In this document: piece by piece, positions 1 through 8,267 of the stretch | Numbering within the stretch: the stretch's first letter is position 1 | Layout of the letters: each line of letters begins with the position of its first letter | Assembly: GCA_905214925.1 (NCBI GenBank) | Contig: CAJMOB010000006.1 | Coordinates: 62,001 to 126,000, forward strand | Length of the DNA: 64,000 nt | From: Scybalomonas sp905214925 | GTDB lineage: Bacteria > Bacillota > Clostridia > Lachnospirales > Lachnospiraceae | Direction of reading: 5' to 3' | Translations under genes and position numbers: made by a program | Notes under the pieces: model-generated | Database searches by the model: none | What the model was told of the DNA's origin: nothing | The model's input: the letters and a program-made list of their open reading frames with translations, nothing else

Positions 1-361
1 CTTTTATCATTTTCACTGCATAAGATACCATCCAACCACCAACCGTGGTGTAGAACATCATGAGCATATAATTTCCTATCATAGCACCATATCCGTATAA
101 ATGCCATCTCGTCCCTTTTGGTTCTAATACATCAAAAGACTTTGCTGCACTTTTTTGACTGGCGCGCCCAACAGAAAACTCCATCACCATAATTGGCAAT
201 CCCAATGCAACTAGAAAAAATAAATAAATTAAAACAAAGGCAGCTCCTCCATACATCCCTGTAATATAGGGGAACTTCCATACATTTCCAAGCCCCACTG
301 CACATCCTGCTGAAATCAGGATAAACCCAAGCCGTGAGGAAAATTTCTCTCTTTCTTTCAT
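1..361 (-). CDS. SNF-family Na+-dependent transporter, N-terminal part
   Basis: This is the first ~120 codons of a sodium:neurotransmitter symporter family (SNF/NSS, LeuT-like) membrane protein; the rest lies beyond the left edge. The translation opens MKERERFSSRLGFIL and carries the family signature GLGNVWKFPY in the first transmembrane helix. Further hydrophobic segments follow at about residues 40-58 and 95-115. The start ATG at 361 is preceded by a GGGAGAG ribosome binding site. Members import amino acids or related solutes with Na+; the substrate cannot be told from this fragment. The family call is secure, the function generic. Confidence 0.88.
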   Translation of the reverse strand, partial: MKEREKFSSRLGFILISAGCAVGLGNVWKFPYITGMYGGAAFVLIYLFFLVALGLPIMVMEFSVGRASQKSAAKSFDVLEPKGTRWHLYGYGAMIGNYMLMMFYTTVGGWMVSYAVKMIK

Positions 362-668
362 GCTTCTCTCCCTTTCTTTCTTTTCACTTTCCACTTTTTA
401 TTGTTTTATTATCGCAGCCTATCCATTAGTCTTATGAGAAGAGAGCAGTAACACTCTACTTCAATACTTCACTAATATTAGAAAGTGTATTTTTTTATTA
501 TAAAATTATTTTTATAAAAAAGCAAGATTTGATATATTTTTTCTTTATATATTTTTTATAAATTTTCATCTACTAGCGATACATTATTTGCACGTAGCAC
601 TTTTTTACCTTATAGGATACAAAGGACAATCATCTTCTTTACGAGAAATTTCCTATCACATAAAAAAA
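362..668. other. Intergenic region, no gene seen
   Basis: About 300 bases between the start of the SNF-family transporter and the pyrI terminator. It is very AT-rich and must contain the transporter promoter on the minus strand, but no confident -35/-10 pair stands out. No conserved RNA motif was recognised. The bases near 645-665 resemble the core of the short repeat described at 17160 and 20868. Confidence 0.5.
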
Positions 669-699
669 GACTCCTGCATGGAAATATCATACAGAAGCC
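669..699 (-). terminator. Intrinsic terminator of pyrBI
   Basis: A 12-bp stem (three G-U pairs) with a 7-nt loop lies just after the pyrI stop and is followed on the minus strand by a run of seven T. Confidence 0.85.
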
Positions 700-725
700 T
701 TTCTTTTTAAACCGTTATCCTATTT

Positions 726-1151
726 TTATTCTTTTCCTGTTACACCAGCTTCACAATAAGCACAGCGGTATACACGATTTTCTCTATCAACTAATTTAAA
801 GACATGCTCGATTTCTTGTTCAATGGATGTAATACATCTTGGATTTTTGCATTTTACTACATTTACGATTTTTTCTGGAAGAGCTAATTTTGTTTTTTCT
901 ACAATCTTACCATCGCGAATTACACAAATAGTTACATCTGGATCGAGATATCCTAACACGTCTAAATCAAGATCAAAATTATCAGCGATTTTAATGATGT
1001 CTTTTTTTCCCATTTTTTCGCTTTTTACATTTTTAATGATAGCAACGTTACAATCTAACTCATCTAATCCAAGATGATGATAAATTTCCATACTATTGCC
1101 TGCTTTGATATGATCTAATACGATTCCATTACTAATGCTATCAATTTTCAT
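726..1151 (-). CDS. pyrI: Aspartate carbamoyltransferase regulatory chain
   Basis: This is the regulatory subunit of class B aspartate transcarbamoylase. It binds nucleotide effectors and assembles with PyrB in the cytoplasm for pyrimidine synthesis. The 141-residue protein has the N-terminal allosteric domain and a C-terminal zinc ribbon with four Cys (CKNPRC, then CAYC) that contacts the catalytic chain. The ATG at 1151 is preferred because AGGAG lies nine bases upstream; an in-frame GTG at 1157 is too close to it. The start lies inside the end of pyrB (11-bp overlap), so translation is probably coupled. A terminator follows directly. Confidence 0.95.
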   Translation of the reverse strand: MKIDSISNGIVLDHIKAGNSMEIYHHLGLDELDCNVAIIKNVKSEKMGKKDIIKIADNFDLDLDVLGYLDPDVTICVIRDGKIVEKTKLALPEKIVNVVKCKNPRCITSIEQEIEHVFKLVDRENRVYRCAYCEAGVTGKE

Positions 1152-2067
1152 CTGCACTCACTCCTAATAATTCCATGATTAACGCCATTCTAATATATTT
1201 TCCATTTAATGCTTGACGGAAATAACAAGCACGAGGATCTTCATCGACTTTCACTGAGATTTCATTTACCCTTGGAAGTGGATGAAGGATAGAAAGATCA
1301 CTCTTTGCATTTCCTAACTTGTCCATATCAAGAATATAAGTATCTTTTAAGCGAATATAGTCAGCCTCATTGAAGAAACGTTCTTTTTGAACACGAGTCA
1401 TATAAAGAACATCTAATTCTGGCATAACTTCTTCCATTGTGCGCACTTGACGGAATGGAATTCCTTTCTTTTCAAATACATCTTTCTTAATATATTCTGG
1501 AATCTCTAATTCTTCTGGAGAAATCATAATGAATGTAATATTCTCATAGCGAGTTAACGCTTTAATTAAAGAATGTACTGTACGTCCAAACTTTAAATCT
1601 CCACAAAATCCAACTGTTAAATTATCAAGTCTTCCCTTTTCTCTATGGATTGTTAATAAATCTGTTAATGTCTGTGTTGGGTGGTTATGTCCGCCATCAC
1701 CAGCATTGATAATTGGCACATTAGCATATTGGGCTGCAACGGTTGGAGCACCTTCTTTTGGATGTCTCATAGCAATAATATCCGCATAGCATCCTACCGT
1801 ACGAATGGTATCTGCAACGCTTTCCCCTTTTGCTGCTGAAGATGAATTGGCAGAAGAAAAACCAAGTACGTTACCACCTAATTCCATCATAGCTGCTTCA
1901 AAGCTTAAACGAGTTCTTGTACTTGGTTCAAAAAATAATGTCGCGAGTTTTTTGTATCTACACACGTCTCTATATTTTACAGGGTTGGCAATAATATCAT
2001 CTGCTACTTCTAACAAATGATTAATTTCTTCTACACTTAAATCCATTGGATCGATTAAATGTCTCAT
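1141..2067 (-). CDS. pyrB: Aspartate carbamoyltransferase catalytic chain
   Basis: It condenses carbamoyl phosphate with L-aspartate to N-carbamoyl-aspartate, the first committed step of pyrimidine synthesis. The 308-residue length matches the family. The carbamoyl-phosphate loop FFEPSTRTRLSFE lies near residue 50, with HPTQTLTDL and HPLPRVNEI further on. Two adjacent ATGs (2070 and 2067) follow TAGGAGG; the second has the better spacing. A longer reading frame reaches 2133 but would run through the promoter. First gene of the pyrB-pyrI operon. No PyrR-type leader or T-box was seen; the upstream region is short. Confidence 0.96.
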   Translation of the reverse strand: MRHLIDPMDLSVEEINHLLEVADDIIANPVKYRDVCRYKKLATLFFEPSTRTRLSFEAAMMELGGNVLGFSSANSSSAAKGESVADTIRTVGCYADIIAMRHPKEGAPTVAAQYANVPIINAGDGGHNHPTQTLTDLLTIHREKGRLDNLTVGFCGDLKFGRTVHSLIKALTRYENITFIMISPEELEIPEYIKKDVFEKKGIPFRQVRTMEEVMPELDVLYMTRVQKERFFNEADYIRLKDTYILDMDKLGNAKSDLSILHPLPRVNEISVKVDEDPRACYFRQALNGKYIRMALIMELLGVSADEN

Positions 2068-2104
2068 CATAAACCTCCTAATCGAATAATTTGTTCTCCA
2101 TACA

Positions 2105-2133
2105 ATTGTAAAGATTCTCCTGTCTCTTGTCAA
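2105..2133 (-). promoter_or_regulatory. Promoter of pyrBI
   Basis: TTGACA, a 17-nt spacer, then TACAAT on the minus strand, about 40 bases before the pyrB start. Near-consensus sigma-A promoter. Confidence 0.85.
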
Positions 2134-2174
2134 CGAATTTTTTCATAAAATACTATAATTTTTTCTCCAACGAT

Positions 2175-2212
2175 AAAAAGCGAAAATACTTTATTTAGTA
2201 TTCCCGCTTTTT
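2175..2212 (-). terminator. Terminator after the O-acylation cluster
   Basis: The inverted repeat AAAAAGCG-AAAATACT / AGTATT-CCCGCTTTTT sits 13 bases after the stop of the DHHW gene. T-runs on both sides make it potentially bidirectional. Confidence 0.8.
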
Positions 2213-2224
2213 AAATAAATATTT

Positions 2225-3382
2225 TTAGGATTGTAATACTTCTTTTAATGAAGTATCGGAAAAGAACGTATTGGCATTATATAAAAATAAGATATCCGTA
2301 ATTCCTTGTTGCTTTATTAACTCTGATAAATTATCATAATAATATCTTGGATCGACAATCGTAATCTCTGCAAAATCCTCTGTTAAAAATGGAATCATGC
2401 TATTTCCATAGGAATCTTTCAAGACAAGTAATTTCCGTTCTGTGTCCACAGCCGTTTCGATTTGAATCAGAGAATGATTTCCTCCAAAAAACACTTGATA
2501 TTTATCATGTTCTTTTAATGCTTCTTCTTTATAAGGAGACACTGCCTTTTCCTGTTCCTCTACATAAGTAACAATCATAGGTTGTTGCTCTTTTGCCGCA
2601 GAAATTTCTACGGTATCATACGTATCTTGATAAATACCTGAGCCTGCCGTCAATGTCCCTTGAAAATCATTGGCTACGGTATAGAACGTTCTCTTTGGCT
2701 CTTTTTTCTTTAGCTCCATCACTTCCTTTGCACTTTTATATCCATAATACGCTCCTAATGTCGTCCAATGATGATCCGTTTTATAATAAATTGGCTCTTC
2801 TTTACGTTTTTGTAACACTGTTGCTGTATCTATCGTTTTAATTTCTTTAGAAAGAGAACGATAAAACGTTTCTATGTAAGAAAGTTGCTTGGACCTTGGT
2901 GCTTGTTTTGGCAATTTATCTTCCAAAATTCCAATGGCAGTTGGAGCTAACAAAAAATAAACATTGCGATTTTTTTGCTTGTTTTGAAATTGATTGATTG
3001 CTTTTACTTTTTCTTCCCACTGTTTTTTTGTTGGACTTGTAAATCCTTGAATGAGATAGTGATCCGTTCCTGCATAAATATCATTAAAAAGACGCTTTCC
3101 CATCATGTATTGCACATTAGACTGTAACATTTTGAAAAAATCTCTTCCTACTGCTTGATCGCTTAAATAAGTCTCAAATTGCTCTTCAAATTTTCCGCTC
3201 TTTATACCGTCTAATGTTACCTTAGGCTTTTGGGCTAACGTTCTATTTTCTAATTCTGAACTTTCTCTATCAGGTGCTATTCCATTAATACCTACAAGTA
3301 TCATAAGAAAAAAAAGGAAAAATATCCCTTCTGCTATAAAAATACGTCTCCTTTTTTTTCCTTCCTCTTTCTTTTGTGCCAC
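2225..3382 (-). CDS. DHHW family membrane-anchored protein
   Basis: A 385-residue protein with one N-terminal transmembrane anchor (about residues 14-33) and a large extracytoplasmic domain. The family motif TDHHW near residue 205 and a later GNHS/KDSYGNS region mark it as DHHW, a relative of AlgX/AlgJ-type SGNH-like acyltransferases. Such proteins partner MBOAT proteins to place acyl groups on exported glycans. It starts with GTG behind AAGGAAG. It is the last gene of a cluster with a GDSL lipoprotein, a DUF4358 protein and an MBOAT acyltransferase, which supports a role in acetylating a surface polysaccharide. The acceptor glycan is unknown; no glycan biosynthesis genes are nearby. Confidence 0.85.
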   Translation of the reverse strand: MAQKKEEGKKRRRIFIAEGIFFLFFLMILVGINGIAPDRESSELENRTLAQKPKVTLDGIKSGKFEEQFETYLSDQAVGRDFFKMLQSNVQYMMGKRLFNDIYAGTDHYLIQGFTSPTKKQWEEKVKAINQFQNKQKNRNVYFLLAPTAIGILEDKLPKQAPRSKQLSYIETFYRSLSKEIKTIDTATVLQKRKEEPIYYKTDHHWTTLGAYYGYKSAKEVMELKKKEPKRTFYTVANDFQGTLTAGSGIYQDTYDTVEISAAKEQQPMIVTYVEEQEKAVSPYKEEALKEHDKYQVFFGGNHSLIQIETAVDTERKLLVLKDSYGNSMIPFLTEDFAEITIVDPRYYYDNLSELIKQQGITDILFLYNANTFFSDTSLKEVLQS

Positions 3383-3424
3383 AATGCTTCTTCCTTTCTA
3401 CTAAAAAATAAGAAAACAAACTCC

Positions 3425-4831
3425 TTAAAATCGAAAATATAAAAACGGATTATATGTTTCTGTCACTAAATAAGACAATACAACAATAATATAACCAGTT
3501 TCCAATAAAAAGAATATTGCTGCCTTCCAATACGCCGCTCTTTCATAAAAACGTTTTCCCAATTGACTTACAAGTGGGGTCATTCCGATTATGCCAAGAA
3601 ATAACAAAATACTATTATTTTGTAAAAGAAATAGGCTATTTTGATCGATAAGCCCACTTCCAGCGATTCCAAACAATGTCTTAAAATATTGAAGTGCCAT
3701 TAAAAATCCATTGCTTGCAAAAAGCACCCAGCCCATCATTACTGCAAACATAGTATAGAGATAACGAATTACTTTTGGCAACTTATCGAAGAATCCTTTT
3801 GCTAAAAATTTCTCTATAATAAGTAAAGCTCCATAGTATAATCCCCATATAATAAAATTCCAACTAGCTCCATGCCAAAGACCTGTTAAAAACCATACAA
3901 CTAATAAATTAAATAGCCATCGAATGGTTTTACATCGATTTCCGCCAAGAGGAATATATACATATTCTCGAAACCAGCTTCCAAGAGAAATATGCCATCT
4001 TCTCCAAAACTCCGTAACACTAGTAGATAAATACGGATAACGGAAATTCTCTTTGTAAGTAAATCCAAATAAATGTCCAAGTCCTATTGCCATATCGGAG
4101 TATCCGCTAAAATCAAAATAGATTTGAAGAGTATACGCAATAATCCCGATCCACGCCAATAACACCGTTCTCTCTCCGGTTGCCATTCCATTGATCTGTT
4201 CCCAAAGAAGTCCAAGTTGATTAGCAAACAACACTTTTTTTCCAAGTCCTACTAAAAATCTGCGGCTTCCTCGCCCAAATTCCTCCATTGTCACCTTATG
4301 ATTATTTAACTGTTGTTCGATATCAATGTAATTGACAATTGGTCCTGCAACTAATTGTGGGAACATGGATACATAAAGTGCAAAATTAATGTAGCTTTTT
4401 TGGACTTTTACTTTTCCCCAATAGACATCTACAATATACGATAATGTCTGAAACGTATAAAAGGAAATTCCAATTGGAAGGGCAAGTTGATGGCCTACAA
4501 ACTTCGTATGAAATACTTCATTGATCACTTGAATCAAAAAACCGTAATATTTAAAGAATCCTAAAATCAGCAAATTTATTACGATTGTATACCAGAAAGT
4601 AAATTTTGCAGACAAAAACTTCTCTTTACACTCTCCAATATCTTTTCCCATATAGTAATTAAATACGGTAGAAAATATCATCAAAAATACATAAATCGGC
4701 TCTCCCCATCCATAGAAGAGAAAACTTGCCAACAATAAAATCACATGTTTCAAACGCCTTGGCACTAAAAAATAAAGTAAAAGCACAATAGGCAAAAAAC
4801 ACATCAAAAATAACAAACTGCTAAATACCAC
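3425..4831 (-). CDS. MBOAT family O-acyltransferase (AlgI/DltB-like)
   Basis: A 468-residue polytopic membrane protein of the membrane-bound O-acyltransferase family. It is expected to carry acyl groups across the membrane for transfer to an extracellular glycan. The region near residue 310 has WLTGLWHGASWNFIIWG with the conserved catalytic His, preceded by the DFSGYSDMAIG segment typical of AlgI. A GTG at 4831 is chosen as start because it gives the canonical MVFSSLLFL opening and good spacing from GGGGAG; the upstream GTG at 4840 abuts the ribosome binding site. It lies between the DUF4358 and DHHW genes. It is not dltB: no dltA, dltC or dltD is present. Confidence 0.9.
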   Translation of the reverse strand: MVFSSLLFLMCFLPIVLLLYFLVPRRLKHVILLLASFLFYGWGEPIYVFLMIFSTVFNYYMGKDIGECKEKFLSAKFTFWYTIVINLLILGFFKYYGFLIQVINEVFHTKFVGHQLALPIGISFYTFQTLSYIVDVYWGKVKVQKSYINFALYVSMFPQLVAGPIVNYIDIEQQLNNHKVTMEEFGRGSRRFLVGLGKKVLFANQLGLLWEQINGMATGERTVLLAWIGIIAYTLQIYFDFSGYSDMAIGLGHLFGFTYKENFRYPYLSTSVTEFWRRWHISLGSWFREYVYIPLGGNRCKTIRWLFNLLVVWFLTGLWHGASWNFIIWGLYYGALLIIEKFLAKGFFDKLPKVIRYLYTMFAVMMGWVLFASNGFLMALQYFKTLFGIAGSGLIDQNSLFLLQNNSILLFLGIIGMTPLVSQLGKRFYERAAYWKAAIFFLLETGYIIVVLSYLVTETYNPFLYFRF

Positions 4832-4849
4832 TTCATTCACTCCCCTCTT

Positions 4850-5344
4850 CTATTGTTCCACAGCTTGTATTAACACCTGTTCCCACTCTGTCGCTTCCTT
4901 AGCCACTCCATAAAAAACATAATTTCCTATTTCTTTATATACATAATCTTTTAACATTTCATACTGCTCGATTCCATATCCGTCAAAACTCTTTTGTTGC
5001 CCTTTATTTCTGGCTAAAACAGCATCTTCAATGGTTGTCTTTTGACTTTCATCCTTTACTTCTACAACAAGTAATTCTTTTGCTCCCATTCCCGTATCAG
5101 GAACTGCTAAATAATAACTTGCCACTGCTTCACTATCGATTCCATAATAACGTTTTAACAACCTAGCATTTCCTTTCATGAGATTGTCTGTCTTTTCTAC
5201 AATCGGATCAAAGAGCTGATTCATCTCCTCTTGACTCATCGCTCTCGTATCTTTTTTAGAAGTTAGCGCAAATAAATAAAGGATTAAAATCCCAATAAAT
5301 ACGAGCTTTCTAGCCGTTCGTTTTATGCTTCCTTCCCTTATCAT
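4850..5344 (-). CDS. DUF4358 domain-containing protein
   Basis: A 164-residue protein with a membrane anchor at about residues 12-27 and an extracytoplasmic domain matching DUF4358, a small family found beside MBOAT/SGNH clusters in Clostridia. Residues around LLKRYYGIDSEAV and the Tyr-rich middle are typical. No catalytic motif is visible, so an accessory role in glycan acylation is an inference from context only. Its ATG overlaps the stop of the upstream lipoprotein gene (ATGA, 4 bp), which indicates translational coupling. AGGAGG lies 10 bases upstream. Confidence 0.8.
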   Translation of the reverse strand: MIREGSIKRTARKLVFIGILILYLFALTSKKDTRAMSQEEMNQLFDPIVEKTDNLMKGNARLLKRYYGIDSEAVASYYLAVPDTGMGAKELLVVEVKDESQKTTIEDAVLARNKGQQKSFDGYGIEQYEMLKDYVYKEIGNYVFYGVAKEATEWEQVLIQAVEQ

Positions 5345-6129
5345 GTAAGATTTGCCTCCTTAACCATTTTATGGAGCCATTGTGGATAAAAACTCACTTT
5401 AAAGTGAATGCCATCTGGCTCATATTCTTCTTCTTTTACAAAAGACTGATTGTCAAGTACTGGCATATTCATCTCTTTTCCTAGTTCTATTAACACTTGG
5501 TTAAAGGCATCAATATGCTGAAATGCTGGCTTTTCTTTTAGAATACGCTCTTGTACTGGAAAAATAAGATTAATATAGATGTTTACATCCGGATCGACTT
5601 GCTGTAATTGCTCTAGAAATTCTCGATACCGTTCTCGAAATAAAGAAGTATCCCCTTCATAAAGCAATACATCATTCATCCCATAGATTAAAAAGATATT
5701 TTCTGGTGCAAAGGAACGTACCAATTCTAACTGTTCTTCCATATGATAAACAGATTTTCCTCTATCTGTCCTTACATGAACCGGATCTAGAAAACCTCCA
5801 TCTAAAAAGCCTTCTGCTAAAGAATCTCCAAGAATCAAGCTATTGCGAAAAAGTTCTTTATAACTTTTCTCCTTTTGTTCCTCTTTTCCTTGTTGCACTT
5901 CTTCCTCTTGTTGTTGAAGAACCGCTTGTTTTTCCTCTTCTCTTTTTTCTTGAATGGCTTTTATTTCTTTTTGTACCTCTGCTACACTTTTTTTATTGAA
6001 AGACTGGATTTTTGCAATTCCCTTTTCCACTTCATCTGTCCTAATAGGCTTTTGTCCATTAGAAAAACAGCCTGTTAACAAAAAAAGGCTGCCACAAAAA
6101 ATCCCAAATGCTATCCACTTTTTTTTCAT
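5341..6129 (-). CDS. SGNH/GDSL-type hydrolase lipoprotein
   Basis: A 262-residue predicted lipoprotein: signal peptide with lipobox LLTGC around residue 21, then a charged Glu/Lys/Gln-rich linker (about 35-90) that may be coiled coil, then an SGNH hydrolase domain. Block I is ILGDSLAEGF (catalytic Ser), block III LIYGMNDVL (Asn), block V EPDGIHF (Asp-x-x-His). Enzymes of this fold remove or transfer acetyl groups on glycans. First gene of the four-gene cluster; with the MBOAT and DHHW proteins it suggests an extracellular polysaccharide acetylation/deacetylation system. A possible -10 (TATACT) lies about 60 bases upstream. Confidence 0.85.
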   Translation of the reverse strand: MKKKWIAFGIFCGSLFLLTGCFSNGQKPIRTDEVEKGIAKIQSFNKKSVAEVQKEIKAIQEKREEEKQAVLQQQEEEVQQGKEEQKEKSYKELFRNSLILGDSLAEGFLDGGFLDPVHVRTDRGKSVYHMEEQLELVRSFAPENIFLIYGMNDVLLYEGDTSLFRERYREFLEQLQQVDPDVNIYINLIFPVQERILKEKPAFQHIDAFNQVLIELGKEMNMPVLDNQSFVKEEEYEPDGIHFKVSFYPQWLHKMVKEANLT

Positions 6130-6290
6130 TTGTATTCTTCCTCATTTCCTTTTTCCTAGAGATAAAAAATTTTATGATTTTTAGTATAGCATAGAAAAGA
6201 CTAGGATTCTTTACTTTTCTTTATAACTTTTTTTAAGTTTATATTACATTTTTATGTAAACTTAGTGTTTCGTACTTTTAAAATAAGATA

Positions 6291-6336
6291 AAAAAACTCT
6301 TAGAAAGAATTGCTCACTTCTTTCTAAGAGTTTTTT
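6291..6336 (-). terminator. Terminator after csoR
   Basis: The near-perfect stem AAAAAACTCTTAGAAAGAA / TTCTTTCTAAGAGTTTTTT with an 8-nt loop touches the csoR stop. T-runs at both ends make it likely bidirectional. Confidence 0.85.
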
Positions 6337-6337
6337 C

Positions 6338-6643
6338 TTATTTCATTAACTTTTGAATTGTTTTGCAAAGCTCATCAACGACTTCTTCATTTCCAGCCTT
6401 AATATCTTCTACCACGCAAGTTTTAATATGATTCGATAATAATCGTTTACTAAAACTATTCAATGCTGACTGCACTGCGCTCACTTGTGTTAAAACATCC
6501 ACACAATATCTATCTTCTTCTACCATAGACTTAATTCCTCTCACTTGCCCTTCAATACGACTTAAACGATTCATTAAATCTTTAATCTCTTTTTCGTCTC
6601 GATGTTTGCTTTTACAATTACAACATTCATGTTCACAGTTCAT
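6338..6643 (-). CDS. csoR: CsoR-type copper-sensing repressor
   Basis: A 101-residue all-helical CsoR/RcnR (DUF156) repressor, which releases DNA on binding its metal. The ligand set Cys47-His72-Cys76 has the same spacing (25 and 4) as the Cu(I) site of Mycobacterium CsoR, favouring copper over nickel, formaldehyde or persulfide sensing. The N-terminus has an unusual Cys/His cluster (CEHECCNCKSKH, residues 3-14) that could be an extra metal site. GGGGG lies six bases before the ATG. It follows apt closely and may be cotranscribed. No copper ATPase or chaperone is in the window, so its target lies elsewhere. Confidence 0.87.
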   Translation of the reverse strand: MNCEHECCNCKSKHRDEKEIKDLMNRLSRIEGQVRGIKSMVEEDRYCVDVLTQVSAVQSALNSFSKRLLSNHIKTCVVEDIKAGNEEVVDELCKTIQKLMK

Positions 6644-6675
6644 AGAATGCCCCCTTTGTCAACTCCATCATACTT

Positions 6676-7200
6676 TTATTTGCCTTCATAGACAATAACA
6701 GATTCTACATCATACTTTTCTAATTTTTTTCTTCCTTCTAGCCCTGCTAATTCCATTAAGAAAATCATTTTTGTAACTTCTCCACCAAGCTCCTCTACAA
6801 GCTCTGCAGCAGCTTTAATTGTACCACCTGTTGCAATTAAATCATCGATTAATACTACTTTTTGCCCTGGTAAAATAGCATCTTTATGAATTTCAATTGT
6901 CTCTGTTCCATATTCTAAATCATATTCTTTGGAAACTGTCTCACATGGCAGTTTTCCTTTTTTACGAACAAGAACAAATCCTTTTTTTAATTTATATGCA
7001 ATTGGCATTCCAAGAATAAATCCTCTTGATTCCGTTCCTGCTAATATATCAAATTCCACATCTTTTAATAATTCCGCCATAGAATCAATTGCTAGTTGTA
7101 AACCATCTGGATCTTTTAAAACAGTTGTAATATCACGGAAAACAATCCCTTCTTCTGGAAAATTCTCAATACTTCTTACATAATCTTCAACCTTTTTCAT
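6676..7200 (-). CDS. apt: Adenine phosphoribosyltransferase
   Basis: It salvages adenine with PRPP to AMP in the cytoplasm. The 174-residue protein opens MKKVEDYVRSIENFPEEGI and has the PRPP-binding motif VVLIDDLIATGGT near residue 120. The ATG at 7200 is chosen because AGGAG lies eight bases before it; the upstream ATG at 7218 lies in the ribosome binding site itself. It directly follows the CmpB-like membrane protein gene, whose stop falls within the apt leader. In many Firmicutes apt neighbours recJ, as here with a Cof hydrolase between them. Confidence 0.95.
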   Translation of the reverse strand: MKKVEDYVRSIENFPEEGIVFRDITTVLKDPDGLQLAIDSMAELLKDVEFDILAGTESRGFILGMPIAYKLKKGFVLVRKKGKLPCETVSKEYDLEYGTETIEIHKDAILPGQKVVLIDDLIATGGTIKAAAELVEELGGEVTKMIFLMELAGLEGRKKLEKYDVESVIVYEGK

Positions 7201-7214
7201 CGGTTTTTCTCCTT

Positions 7215-8225
7215 TCATTCATCCCTTTTTTTCTTATTTTTTTCTTCAATTACGGTTTTTACTTCTTCAAAAACCTCTTTAAATCGAATAGAAACTGCGG
7301 ATGGATGTCTTCGAATCAATTTTCTTTCTCTATTGATCAATTTCTTTAACAAATCACTTTTCTCACCTTGCAATGCTTGAAAACGTTCTGCAATCTCTTT
7401 TCTTGTGTGCTCTTGTAATTGATAAAATTGTTCTGCAATTTCTTGCTTCTTCCAATTGTCTGGAATTTTTGCCTTTGTTTCTTTAGATCTATCTTTTAAA
7501 AATTCTAAAATTAATGTCTGCTTCTCTTTGGCGCTATCGGATAAACCTCTTAAATTCTCTTTCACATTGATAGAGCGTTCTACCATGCTTCCAATCGCCT
7601 CTGCCGACCGTTCTTTCATTGCTCGCATGTACTCTTCTTTAACTCTCTCTGACAGCCCATCCAGTTCCGTACGAAGTTTTTGCATCTTTTCCAATAATCT
7701 TGCAAAATCAAACGCTGTTTTAGCGGATATACAAACATCACTTAAAAACAAAATGCTAATGAAACATACTAAAACCTCAGATACGATTCTTGGAATCGAA
7801 AGTACGATATGAGCAATTGGCTCATGTACTACGTAAGTCATAAAAATAGATAAAAATCCCCAGAATAAAGAGGCTTTTAGACAAACATAGCCATTGAAAT
7901 TTAGCACTTCATTGCTATAATCCCAATATCGTACCTTTAATAGTTTCTCCATTCCCCAGCCAGTTATATACTCAAGAATTGTAGCACCGATCATTCCACA
8001 AACATAAACGAGGGCCATATGTTCTTTTACAGGAATGGTACAAATCAATACCATAAGGGCTCCTGTCCCATAAATAGGAAGCATAGGTCCATGTAAAAAA
8101 CCACGATTTACCAATCTCTTTTTCGTAAACGATACGATCGTAGATTCAATACACCATCCCAAAAAACAATAGCAATAAAAAAATAACAACCATTGTATCA
8201 TATTATATGGATACGTTTTAATCAA
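7215..8225 (-). CDS. CmpB-like membrane protein (ABC-transporter type IV family)
   Basis: A protein of up to 336 residues. Its N-terminal half has about five hydrophobic segments with FYCYCFLGWCIES and RGFLHGPMLPIYGTGAL, typical of the family named putative ABC transporter permease CmpB (PF06541). The C-terminal ~170 residues are highly charged and probably coiled coil. Function is unknown; no ATPase partner is adjacent, so the ABC label is historical. The start is uncertain: a TTG at 8225 sits right against AGGGGG, and the next ATG at 8201 (MIQWLLFF) has no good ribosome binding site. Confidence 0.75.
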   Translation of the reverse strand: MIKTYPYNMIQWLLFFYCYCFLGWCIESTIVSFTKKRLVNRGFLHGPMLPIYGTGALMVLICTIPVKEHMALVYVCGMIGATILEYITGWGMEKLLKVRYWDYSNEVLNFNGYVCLKASLFWGFLSIFMTYVVHEPIAHIVLSIPRIVSEVLVCFISILFLSDVCISAKTAFDFARLLEKMQKLRTELDGLSERVKEEYMRAMKERSAEAIGSMVERSINVKENLRGLSDSAKEKQTLILEFLKDRSKETKAKIPDNWKKQEIAEQFYQLQEHTRKEIAERFQALQGEKSDLLKKLINRERKLIRRHPSAVSIRFKEVFEEVKTVIEEKNKKKRDE

Positions 8226-8267
8226 CCCCCTGACTTCTTTTTCTTATGTCTTTTTTCTTATTATGAT

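Noticed and set aside
3425..4831. MBOAT gene as dltB of the D-alanylation system
   Set aside because: No dltA, dltC or dltD is nearby, and the partners are DHHW, DUF4358 and GDSL proteins.
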